A stretch of DNA of 6,118 nt from assembly GCA_964597685.1 (NCBI GenBank), contig CAZQZC010000163.1, positions 1 through 6,118 of the forward strand. The letters run 5' to 3'. Below the pieces are notes generated by a model that worked only from the letters and a program-made list of their open reading frames with translations, searched no databases and was not told the DNA's origin. The stretch is from JBCBTJ01 sp964597685. GTDB taxonomy: Bacteria > Pseudomonadota > Alphaproteobacteria > Caulobacterales > Hyphomonadaceae. Shown here piece after piece: positions 1 through 6,116 of this stretch (position 1 is the first letter of the stretch; the number at the start of each line of letters is the position of its first letter). The translations under genes were made by a program, and so were the position numbers.

Positions 1-1380
1 ATCGATCGCGCGTTTCACCGCGCGCATCAAGTCGATCTCCGGGCCGGCCTTGATGCCGGCGAGCTCGTCCCGCTTCAGCCGGCCGATCCCATGCTCGGCG
101 GAGATCGATCCGCCATGGGCGCGTGCGGAGGCATGGATTGCGGCCGTGATCTGGTCCCGCAGCGCGTCAAGGCCCTGGGGTTCGGCCCCGGCGGGCTCGC
201 AGGCGGAATAATGGAGATTTCCATCGCCGACATGGCCGAACGCGACGATCTCGGCGGCTGGCGCGACGGTGCGGACGGCCTCGCCGGCGTGTTTCAAGAA
301 ATCCGGGATCGCCGAAATCGGCACGGAGATGTCATGGTTCACCGCTGTTCCGTAGGCGCGTTTCGACAAGGGAATGGATTCCCGAATGCGCCAGAAGGCC
401 TTTGCTTGGTCGAGGCTCGCTGCGATTGCAGCGTCCAGGGCGAGGCCGTGTTCCAGCGCGGCGGCGAGCGCGTTCTCCAAGGTTTCCGCGGCATGGTCGT
501 CGCGCGCCATCGACACTTCGACCAGCACCCGCCACGGCGCGTCGTGGGGCAGGGGGTCGCGAATGTCGGACATGTCCTTGGTCACCATGGCGACGGCGTT
601 CGCCGGGATCAGCTCGAAGCTCGTCACGGTGTCGCCGGCGTGATCACGGACCAGCGACAAGAGCTGGATCGCGGCCTCCGCGCTCGGCAGGCAGGCCCAA
701 GCCGTCGCTTTCGCTGTCTTCGGAAACAGTTTGAGCGCCGCGCCGGTGATCAGGCCAAGCGTGCCTTCGGCGCCGGCGAAGAGGTGCTTCAGGTCGTATC
801 CTGTATTGTTTTTCCGCAGGAGGTTGAGCCCGTCCCAGACCCGCCCGTCGGGCAACACAACCTCCAGGCCGAGCAACAGGTCGCGCATCATGCCGTAGCG
901 CAGGACGGCGACCCCGCCGGCGTTGGTGGAGATCAGGCCGCCAATGGTCGCGGTTCCTTCCGAGCCGAGCGACAGAGGAAACAAACGGTTCTCCGCGTCG
1001 GCCGCATCCTGGGCGGTTTGGAGCACGCAGCCGCCGTCGACGATCATCGAATTGTTCAAGGCGTCGACAGTCCGCACGCGCGCCATGCGCTTCAGGCTGA
1101 CCACGATCTCGCCATGGGGCGTGCCGCCGTCGACGAGGCCCGTATTGCCGCCCTGCGGGGTGATGGCGACGGCGTGGCTGGCGCAGAGCCTGACCAATTC
1201 GGCGGCCTCCTCCGTCGACGCAGGGTAAGCGGCGAACGACGTGTTTCCGCGGAACGTTCCCCGCCAGGGCGTGGCGTGGTCGTCCAGGAGGACTGGATCG
1301 TCCGTCCAGCCAGCCCGGCCCAACACATCCTTCGCGGCGGCGAGGAAAGCGGGCGGCGGTTGGCGAAACGGCGCGTTCAT
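1..1380 (-). CDS. FAD-linked 2-hydroxyacid dehydrogenase, GlcD family (D-2-hydroxyglutarate/D-lactate dehydrogenase-like), 3' end cut by window edge
   Basis: This is a flavoprotein expected to oxidise a D-2-hydroxyacid to the 2-oxoacid and pass electrons to a quinone or flavoprotein acceptor. From the ATG at 1380 the frame is open for 460 codons to base 1 with no stop. The family motif expected next (MNPGK-like) is not reached, so roughly 10-15 residues are probably missing. Residues about 48-187 form the FAD-binding (PCMH-type) domain, with PQGGNTGLVDGG (75-86), GSEGTATIGGLISTNAGG (139-156) and NNTGYDLKHLFAGAEGTLGL (191-210). Residues from about 225 form the FAD-oxidase C-terminal domain, with GHVGDGNLH (382-390) and SAEHGIGRLKRDEL (427-440). 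By family knowledge, H383, H390 and E429 are probable divalent-metal ligands. No signal peptide is seen, so it is probably cytoplasmic or peripheral. The start lies 9 bases after the Sua5 stop, with a GGAG 13 bases upstream inside the Sua5 gene, so co-transcription is likely. The family is secure; the substrate cannot be fixed, and D-2-hydroxyglutarate, D-lactate or glycolate are all possible. Confidence 0.92.
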   Translation of the reverse strand, partial: MNAPFRQPPPAFLAAAKDVLGRAGWTDDPVLLDDHATPWRGTFRGNTSFAAYPASTEEAAELVRLCASHAVAITPQGGNTGLVDGGTPHGEIVVSLKRMARVRTVDALNNSMIVDGGCVLQTAQDAADAENRLFPLSLGSEGTATIGGLISTNAGGVAVLRYGMMRDLLLGLEVVLPDGRVWDGLNLLRKNNTGYDLKHLFAGAEGTLGLITGAALKLFPKTAKATAWACLPSAEAAIQLLSLVRDHAGDTVTSFELIPANAVAMVTKDMSDIRDPLPHDAPWRVLVEVSMARDDHAAETLENALAAALEHGLALDAAIAASLDQAKAFWRIRESIPLSKRAYGTAVNHDISVPISAIPDFLKHAGEAVRTVAPAAEIVAFGHVGDGNLHYSACEPAGAEPQGLDALRDQITAAIHASARAHGGSISAEHGIGRLKRDELAGIKAGPEIDLMRAVKRAID

Positions 1381-1389
1381 AAGCCTAAA

Positions 1390-2328
1390 CTAGCTCCGAT
1401 CGGCCGCGCGGGCGAGCCGGTCGTTGATCGCCGCGCCCAAGCCGTGCTCGGGGATCGTCGCGACGGCGATGTTGTCGTAGTCTGCGTCCAAGGCGCGAAG
1501 CATGGCGAAAAGGTTCGCCGCGGCTTCGGCGAGGTCTCCGCCGGGGGAGAGATTGAGGTCGCCGCCGCCCGGACCAAACCCCAGATACGCCTCGCCGGGT
1601 TCGGGGGCCGAGGCGTTGAGCCGGAGGCGGGCGTCGGGGGCGTAATGGCGCAGGAGCCGGCCGGGCGATTTCGGCGCCGCCGGATCGTCTTCGGCGGGCG
1701 CCAGCCGACCGGCGACGCGTTCGATCTCGTCGACCGAGACCGGTCCGGGCCGCAGCAAGGCCGGCCGGTCGCCGGTGCAGTCGACAACGGTCGATTCCAA
1801 GCCCGCCCGACAGGGGCCGCCATCGATAATGAGATCTACGGCGTCGCCGAGTTCGCCGGCCACATGCTCGGCCCGCGTCGGACTGATCCGCCCAGACCGG
1901 TTCGCAGAGGGCGCGGCGAGGGGACGGCCAAACCGGCCGATGACGTCCAGCGCGACGGGATGGTCCGGCATGCGCATGGCGATTGTCTTGAGCCCGGCCC
2001 GCGCCAGATCGCAAACCTCTGCGGTGTTTGTCACGGACAGGACGAGGGTCAGCGGCCCTGGCCAGAACGCGGCCGACAGGGCTGTCGCCGTTTCGTCGAA
2101 ACGGCCTTCGCGAACGCCCATGTCGCCCGGTGCGATATGGGCGATCAAAGGGTTGAAACGGGGCCGGCCCTTGGCTTCGAAGACGCGGGCGACGGCCTTT
2201 GGATTGGTCGCGTCGCAGGCCAGGCCGTAGACCGTCTCGGTTGGCAGGGCGACGAGGCCGCCCGCCCGGAGAATCTCGACGGCCCGATCGATCGCCTCGT
2301 CGCCGGGCGCCAGGATTGGCGCGTTCAT
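1390..2328 (-). CDS. sua5: L-threonylcarbamoyladenylate synthase (Sua5/YrdC/TsaC family, long form)
   Basis: This cytoplasmic enzyme makes threonylcarbamoyl-AMP from threonine, bicarbonate and ATP, the first step of the t6A37 modification of ANN-decoding tRNAs; the Tsa complex then transfers the group to tRNA. The protein is 312 residues. The N-terminal YrdC domain (about 12-198) shows ALPTETVYGLACDATN (27-42), KGRPRFNPLIAH (53-64), FWPGPLTLVL (88-97), APSANRSGRISPT (139-151) and GLESTVVD (176-183). After LLRPGPVS (191-198) comes a linker with SPGRLLRHYAPDA (221-233) and the C-terminal Sua5 domain to residue 312, so this is the two-domain Sua5 form rather than short TsaC. The frame stays open upstream to 2610, but that extension lies inside the preceding gene and has no family similarity. 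The ATG at 2328 begins just before the conserved fold and overlaps the preceding TGA as ATGA. Its own Shine-Dalgarno is weak (GAGG about 13 bases upstream), which suggests translational coupling. Confidence 0.95.
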   Translation of the reverse strand: MNAPILAPGDEAIDRAVEILRAGGLVALPTETVYGLACDATNPKAVARVFEAKGRPRFNPLIAHIAPGDMGVREGRFDETATALSAAFWPGPLTLVLSVTNTAEVCDLARAGLKTIAMRMPDHPVALDVIGRFGRPLAAPSANRSGRISPTRAEHVAGELGDAVDLIIDGGPCRAGLESTVVDCTGDRPALLRPGPVSVDEIERVAGRLAPAEDDPAAPKSPGRLLRHYAPDARLRLNASAPEPGEAYLGFGPGGGDLNLSPGGDLAEAAANLFAMLRALDADYDNIAVATIPEHGLGAAINDRLARAADRS

Positions 2329-3539
2329 TCCGTTCGCGTCGCCTCGACCAAAATGGTGATCTGGACGTCTTCGCCCACCCAATCTGCGCCGGGGTCGCTT
2401 TGCTGACCGAGGTCGAATTCCGTTCGGGTGACCGAGGTCGAACCGCGCATCAGCGCGCGCGATCCGTCGATCTCCAGATCGAAGCTCAGGGCTTTGGCGA
2501 GCGTCGTGTCCTTGATGGTCAGGGCGGCGTCGGCGGCGTAGCCTTCGCCGTCGCGGCGGAAATTCGAAACCTCGACCGTTGCGGTCGGAAAGTTCGACAC
2601 GCCGAACCATTCCGCCGCCCGAAGACTGTCGTCATAGAGCTTCGTCCCCGTGCGCGCGGAACCCGTCTCGACGGCGACGCTCGCTTGGCTCGCGGCGAGG
2701 TTCGCGGCGTCGAACGCAATGGAGGCCGTCCAGGCGCCGAACACCCCGCTGAAATCCTTGCCGTCGTGGACGCCGGAGAAGCGGATCTCCGAGGCGTCGT
2801 AATCAATTGTCCAATTTGCAGCCTCGAGATTGGCCGCTTGCGCAGCTCCGCCCGTTGCGCCGCGCGCAGCCAGTGGGAGGACGGCCACAAGGGTGAAGGC
2901 CGCCGCCGCTGCGCCGAAGGCGACGGCGAGGCCCCGGCCTGGCCGAAACGGGCCGGTCGTCGAGCCCATCAGGCCGGGGATCATGCGCTTGAACACACCC
3001 TGTTCAGACGGTTCGTCCGCCATGTCGTGTTTGATCCCGCCTGCGATGTGGAGGGCGAGCAAAGCGAGGACCACCCAGGCGAGCTTCGAATGGACGAACT
3101 CAATCGCGCCGTGGGCCGTTTCGGTCTTCAACCCCTCGACAAAGGGCAGATGCGGCCAGCTGACGACGCCGAACAAGACGGTCGGAACCTGGAACTCGTA
3201 GGCGGTCGAGACATAGAGCCAGCCCGTCAGGGGAAGCAGGATCATCAAAGCGTAGAAGCCCAGATGCACCGCGTGGGAGGCGGCTCTTTCGAGCGGCGGA
3301 ATTCCGGCGGGCAGAGGCGGGGGCGGGTTCATGATGCGCCAGAGTATACGCGCGACCGTGAGCGTGAGGATTGTGATCCCCATCGATTTATGCAGCTGAT
3401 AGAGCTGTTCCTTGCCCGGCGCGCCGTTCGGCAGGTCGCCCATATACCATCCGGCGAAGATCATGCCCGTTATGGCCGTTGCGATAATCCAGTGCAGCGT
3501 GATGGCGACGGCTGTGTAGCGCGGGCTTTCGGCGGTCAT
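2325..3539 (-). CDS. Cytochrome b561-YceI fusion protein
   Basis: This 404-residue protein joins a dihaem membrane cytochrome to a YceI lipocalin-like domain. The N-terminal part (about 5-190) is cytochrome b561 of the bacterial CybB/YceJ type, with membrane helices near 11-33, 53-69, 91-112 and 151-168. H16, H50, H150 and H164 match the layout of the four haem ligands known from E. coli CybB; the last pair is 14 residues apart in both. A fifth hydrophobic helix (about 203-224) leads into the YceI domain (about 242-404), which contains DYDASEIRF, FPTATVEVSNF and LTIKDTT-like segments. With a cytoplasmic N-terminus and five helices, the YceI domain would sit in the periplasm. YceI domains bind isoprenoids such as ubiquinone, so a role in quinone-linked electron transfer is likely; the exact reaction is inferred only. 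A GGAG lies 8 bases before the ATG. The stop overlaps the start of sua5 by 4 bases. Confidence 0.93.
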   Translation of the reverse strand: MTAESPRYTAVAITLHWIIATAITGMIFAGWYMGDLPNGAPGKEQLYQLHKSMGITILTLTVARILWRIMNPPPPLPAGIPPLERAASHAVHLGFYALMILLPLTGWLYVSTAYEFQVPTVLFGVVSWPHLPFVEGLKTETAHGAIEFVHSKLAWVVLALLALHIAGGIKHDMADEPSEQGVFKRMIPGLMGSTTGPFRPGRGLAVAFGAAAAAFTLVAVLPLAARGATGGAAQAANLEAANWTIDYDASEIRFSGVHDGKDFSGVFGAWTASIAFDAANLAASQASVAVETGSARTGTKLYDDSLRAAEWFGVSNFPTATVEVSNFRRDGEGYAADAALTIKDTTLAKALSFDLEIDGSRALMRGSTSVTRTEFDLGQQSDPGADWVGEDVQITILVEATRTE

Positions 3540-3547
3540 GGGCTCGG

Positions 3548-3551
3548 CTCC
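3548..3551 (-). promoter_or_regulatory. Shine-Dalgarno site of the b561-YceI gene
   Basis: GGAG on the minus strand with 8 bases between it and the ATG at 3539. This supports the chosen start, which also gives the normal short N-terminus before the first b561 helix. Confidence 0.65.
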
Positions 3552-3568
3552 AGAATTCGTCGTTTCCT

Positions 3569-3602
3569 AACAAAACCGCCGCCCGTGGGAAACGGGCGGC
3601 GG
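3569..3602 (-). terminator. Intrinsic terminator after the free yceI gene
   Basis: Bases 3576-3586 and 3592-3602 are perfect inverted complements: an 11-base-pair stem, almost all G-C, with a 5-base loop. Read on the minus strand, the hairpin is followed at once by TTTTGTT (3575-3569), the expected U-rich tract. On the plus strand the T-rich tract is missing, so the terminator acts on minus-strand transcripts. It begins 21 bases after the yceI stop and ends about 30 bases before the b561-YceI start, so it separates the free yceI gene from the three-gene run behind it. Confidence 0.9.
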
Positions 3603-3623
3603 ATCTCGTCGTGTCAGACCGGA

Positions 3624-4247
3624 TCAGCTCTCAGGCTGCAGGAATTCTCCGGTGAACTTGATCTTCACCTCGTCGGAAATGTTCGGCGCGAAGGCCGTAT
3701 TGCCGAAATCAGACCGCTTCAGCGTGGTCGCAGCCGAGAAGCCGATCGAATCGCGTCCGCCGTTCCACGGATAATTGGCTGTGCCGTTGTAGGTCACGTC
3801 GAGGGTGACCGGCTTTGTCACGCCCAGGAAGGTCAGGTCGCCCGTCACCGTTCCTGTGAACTCGCCAGTGGCTTCGGCGGCGGTCGACACGAAGGTGATC
3901 TTCGGGAATTCGTCGCCGTTGAGCCATTTATCATCGGTGGCGAGCTCGGTCTCCCACTCGGCCTTGCGCTCGCCTTCCGGGTAATTCGTTTGCAGCGCCA
4001 GCGGATTGATGGTGACGCTGATTTTGGACGCGGTCGGCTCTTCCGGATTGAATTCGAGCGTGGCGTCGAAGTCGGTGAAGTTCACGGTGTAGTCCGACAG
4101 GCCGAAATGGCTGACGGTCCAGTTCAAAAAGGCGTGCGTGCGCTCCAGCTCGTAGGTGTCTGCGGCGACGTCGTCCAGCGTTTGGGCTCCGGCGCTGATG
4201 CAGCCTGCGAGCACAATCGCCGAGGCTGTGGAAAGGATGGTACGCAT
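3624..4247 (-). CDS. YceI-family periplasmic protein, possible lipoprotein
   Basis: This is a 207-residue single-domain YceI protein, an extracytoplasmic lipocalin-like beta-barrel whose relatives bind long isoprenoids (polyprenyl compounds or ubiquinone). The mature domain (about 31-204) shows the family pattern: YELERTHAFLNWTVSHFGLS (32-51), FDATLEFNPEE (60-70), FPKITFVST (114-122), GDLTFLGVTKPVTLDV (136-151) and GFSAATTLKRSDFG (169-182). The N-terminus is an export signal with a short hydrophobic stretch. LAGC (13-16) fits a lipobox, and C16 is the only cysteine in the protein. Cleavage by signal peptidase I after about A21 (AGA before QT) is an alternative. A strong GGGAGA lies 5 bases before the ATG at 4247, fixing the start. 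The gene has its own intrinsic terminator and is probably a single-gene transcript, divergent from the acyl-CoA dehydrogenase. The neighbouring fusion gene carries a second YceI domain. The precise ligand is unknown. Confidence 0.93.
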   Translation of the reverse strand: MRTILSTASAIVLAGCISAGAQTLDDVAADTYELERTHAFLNWTVSHFGLSDYTVNFTDFDATLEFNPEEPTASKISVTINPLALQTNYPEGERKAEWETELATDDKWLNGDEFPKITFVSTAAEATGEFTGTVTGDLTFLGVTKPVTLDVTYNGTANYPWNGGRDSIGFSAATTLKRSDFGNTAFAPNISDEVKIKFTGEFLQPES

Positions 4248-4252
4248 GAATG

Positions 4253-4258
4253 TCTCCC
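4253..4258 (-). promoter_or_regulatory. Shine-Dalgarno site of yceI
   Basis: GGGAGA on the minus strand, 5 bases before the ATG at 4247. It confirms the start that gives an intact export signal. The surrounding octamer CGGGAGAC recurs on the opposite strand before the acyl-CoA dehydrogenase. Confidence 0.75.
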
Positions 4259-4286
4259 GTATCAGGCGTTGACGAGCGCATACGTA

Positions 4287-4306
4287 GCGCGCGCCATGGC
4301 GAGCGC
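4287..4306. repeat. 20-base imperfect palindrome in the divergent gap
   Basis: Nine of ten base pairs are complementary about a centre between 4296 and 4297. The core CGCCATGGCG (4292-4301) is perfect, and the flanking GCGC arms pair after one mismatch (4291/4302). It lies near the middle of the gap between yceI and the acyl-CoA dehydrogenase, where an operator would be expected. GC-rich DNA produces such symmetry by chance, so function is only a suggestion. Confidence 0.4.
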
Positions 4307-4320
4307 CACAAATCGTCGCA

Positions 4321-4333
4321 CATAAATGTTATG
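4321..4333. repeat. AT-rich inverted repeat CATAA-N3-TTATG
   Basis: The arms CATAA (4321-4325) and TTATG (4329-4333) are perfect inverted complements around a 3-base spacer. This is the most AT-rich patch in the gap and ends 19 bases before the acyl-CoA dehydrogenase ATG. It could be part of a -10 region or a small operator for that gene. Confidence 0.4.
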
Positions 4334-4338
4334 CCGCC

Positions 4339-4344
4339 GGGAGA
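4339..4344 (+). promoter_or_regulatory. Shine-Dalgarno site that decides the acyl-CoA dehydrogenase start
   Basis: GGGAGA with 8 bases before the ATG at 4353. An in-frame ATG at 4326 lies upstream of this site and has no purine-rich sequence before it, so 4353 is the better start. Confidence 0.8.
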
Positions 4345-4352
4345 CTGGACCG

Positions 4353-6116
4353 ATGACCTATCAAGCGCCCGTTGAAGACATTTCCTTCTGCCTGCAAAGC
4401 GTCGCCGGGATCGGACGGCTGGAGGGCGCGGCGGGTTTCGAAGCTTATGATCCGGACTTGGTCGCACCGATCCTGGACGAGGCGGCGAAGCTCGCGCGCG
4501 ATGTGCTGGCGCCGCTGAATCCCGACGGCGACAAGCACGGCGCCGCCCTGACAGAGAAAGGCGTGGTCGCCGCGCCGGGTTTTCGCGAAGCCTACGCTCG
4601 GTTCCGCGACGGCGGCTGGATGGGGCTCGCCTTTCCGGAGGCGTATGGCGGCCAGGGCCTGCCCAAAGCGCTAGCGCTCGGCGTTATGGAGACCGTGCAC
4701 GCGGCGAACATGGCCTTCGGGCTTTGCCCGATGTTGACCTTCGGCTGCATCGAGGCGCTGCTCGCCCATGGAACGGACGCGCAGAAACAAGTCTATCTGC
4801 CGAAGCTGATCGCCGGGGAGTGGACCGGCACAATGAATTTGACCGAACCCCAGGCGGGCTCCGACGTCGGCGCCTTGAAGACAAAGGCCGTTCCAAACGG
4901 CGACGGCTCCTACGCCATCACGGGGCAGAAGATCTACATCACGTGGGGCGACCACGACATGGCGGACAATATCGTCCACCTGGTTCTCGCCCGTCTGCCA
5001 GACGCGCCCGCGGGATCGAAGGGCGTGTCGTTGTTCGTGTGTCCGAAAGTCCTCGTGAACGAAGACGGCTCCCTCGGCGCGCGGAACGCGGTCAAATGCA
5101 TCGGCCTTGAAAAGAAGGTCGGCATCCACGCCAGCCCCACGGCGGTCATGGAGTATGACGGCGCCACGGCGTGGCTCGTCGGCGCGCCGAACAAGGGATT
5201 GGCGTGCATGTTCACGATGATGAATTCAGCGCGCCTTCAAGTCGGCCTGGAAGGCGTGGCGGTGGGGGACGCGGCGTACCAGGCCGCCCTCGGCTACGCC
5301 CAAGAGCGCAAGCAAGGCAAGGCCGCTGGCGTCGACGGCGCCGCGCCGATCCTCCACCACGCTGATGTGCGCCGAACGTTGACGACCATGCGAGCCAGGG
5401 TGATGGCCGCGCGCGCGATATGCTACGCAACTGCGGTGGCGGCCGATCTCGCAGAACACGCCCCAGATGCGGAGACCCGCGAAACCGCCAAGTTGCGCGA
5501 GGAATTGCTGACCCCCATCGCGAAGGCCTGGTCCACCGATATGGGCGTGGAGACCGCCAGCCTCGGCGTCCAGGTCCATGGCGGCATGGGCTTCATGGAC
5601 GAGACCTTGGCCGCCCAACTCTATCGCGACGCCCGCATTCTCCCGATCTATGAAGGCACGAACGGCATCCAGGCGATCGACCTCGCCGGCCGCAAGCTCG
5701 CCCTCGAAGACGGCGCGGCCATGGCGGCGATGCTGGACGAGATCGCAGGCACGGCCCGGGAGGCGCGGTCCTCCAACGAGCCCCAGCTCGTCCAGATCGC
5801 CGAACGTCTGGAAGCCGCCAACGCTGCATTGTCGGACGCCACGGCTTGGATGGCCGAGACGATGAAGACCGACCGCGAGACGGGGCTCGCCGGCGCCACG
5901 GCCTACCTCGCGCTCGCTGGCGATGTTGTCGGCGGAGCGTTTCTCGCCAAGGGCGCCCTCGAAGCGCGTTCAGACGGCGTGATGCGCGGCCGCATGACGG
6001 CGCTCGCCGGCTTCTACGCCGAAACGGCTTTGGCCGAAGCGCCGGGCCGTGTGGCCGGAATCACCGAAGGCGGCGCAGCGTTGCGCGAGGGGAGCGAGGC
6101 CCTGTTCGGCGTTTGA
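4353..6116 (+). CDS. Acyl-CoA dehydrogenase, long form (DmdC/PF12806-type C-terminus)
   Basis: This FAD enzyme introduces the alpha-beta double bond into an acyl-CoA and passes electrons to electron-transfer flavoprotein, a step of fatty-acid or related acyl-CoA catabolism in the cytoplasm. It has 587 residues, about 200 more than a classical acyl-CoA dehydrogenase. In order: an N-terminal extension and helical domain (about 1-155), the middle beta domain with LTEPQAGSD (163-171) and ITGQKIYITWGDHD (189-202), the C-terminal helical domain with VHGGMGFMDE (408-417) and PIYEGTNGIQ (431-440), then an extra helical domain (about 455-587). E434 in YEGT aligns with the catalytic glutamate of medium-chain acyl-CoA dehydrogenase (E376), so the enzyme should be active. 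The size and the MTYQAPVEDI-like start match the group that includes the methylmercaptopropionyl-CoA dehydrogenase DmdC, but many members of that group act on other acyl-CoAs and the substrate cannot be read from sequence. The TGA at 6114 ends it 2 bases before the window edge, so the downstream gene is not visible. Confidence 0.95.
   Translation: MTYQAPVEDISFCLQSVAGIGRLEGAAGFEAYDPDLVAPILDEAAKLARDVLAPLNPDGDKHGAALTEKGVVAAPGFREAYARFRDGGWMGLAFPEAYGGQGLPKALALGVMETVHAANMAFGLCPMLTFGCIEALLAHGTDAQKQVYLPKLIAGEWTGTMNLTEPQAGSDVGALKTKAVPNGDGSYAITGQKIYITWGDHDMADNIVHLVLARLPDAPAGSKGVSLFVCPKVLVNEDGSLGARNAVKCIGLEKKVGIHASPTAVMEYDGATAWLVGAPNKGLACMFTMMNSARLQVGLEGVAVGDAAYQAALGYAQERKQGKAAGVDGAAPILHHADVRRTLTTMRARVMAARAICYATAVAADLAEHAPDAETRETAKLREELLTPIAKAWSTDMGVETASLGVQVHGGMGFMDETLAAQLYRDARILPIYEGTNGIQAIDLAGRKLALEDGAAMAAMLDEIAGTAREARSSNEPQLVQIAERLEAANAALSDATAWMAETMKTDRETGLAGATAYLALAGDVVGGAFLAKGALEARSDGVMRGRMTALAGFYAETALAEAPGRVAGITEGGAALREGSEALFGV

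Larger units (their letters stand above)
4248..4352. promoter_or_regulatory. Divergent intergenic region, presumed to hold both promoters
   Basis: These 105 bases separate two genes that point away from each other, so promoters for both must lie here or inside the opposing gene starts. I cannot name a convincing pair of -35 and -10 boxes. TTGACG (4269-4274, plus strand) resembles a -35 box but has no good -10 box 16-18 bases downstream. The only AT-rich patch is 4321-4333. Two dyad-symmetric sequences in the gap are listed separately and could be operator sites. Confidence 0.5.

Noticed and set aside
1370..2328. Identical 11 bases ATGAACGCGCC at the starts of sua5 (2328) and the FAD dehydrogenase (1380)
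   Set aside because: The match covers only the first four codons (MNAP) and does not extend on either side. A chance match or shared preference for start-region codons explains it.
91..2406. A 771-codon open frame on the plus strand
   Set aside because: It runs antisense to two well-supported genes (FAD dehydrogenase and sua5) and into the end of the fusion gene. Its translation is rich in R, G, A and V without any domain I recognise. Long antisense frames of this kind are expected in GC-rich coding DNA.
2329..2610. 94-residue N-terminal extension of Sua5
   Set aside because: The frame is open, but the extension lies wholly inside the b561-YceI coding region, is arginine-rich and non-homologous, and the ATG at 2328 matches the normal family start.
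4269..4274. TTGACG as a -35 box for the acyl-CoA dehydrogenase
   Set aside because: No acceptable -10 box lies 16-18 bases downstream; that stretch is GC-rich (around 4291-4298). It is kept only as a remark in the intergenic entry.
2199..4325. A 708-codon open frame on the plus strand
   Set aside because: It lies antisense to the b561-YceI and yceI genes and also crosses the terminator and the divergent gap. The protein shows no family motif, so it is a shadow frame.
4326..4352. Upstream ATG giving a 596-residue acyl-CoA dehydrogenase
   Set aside because: No Shine-Dalgarno precedes 4326, and the good GGGAGA at 4339-4344 lies downstream of it. The start at 4353 also gives the usual family N-terminus.
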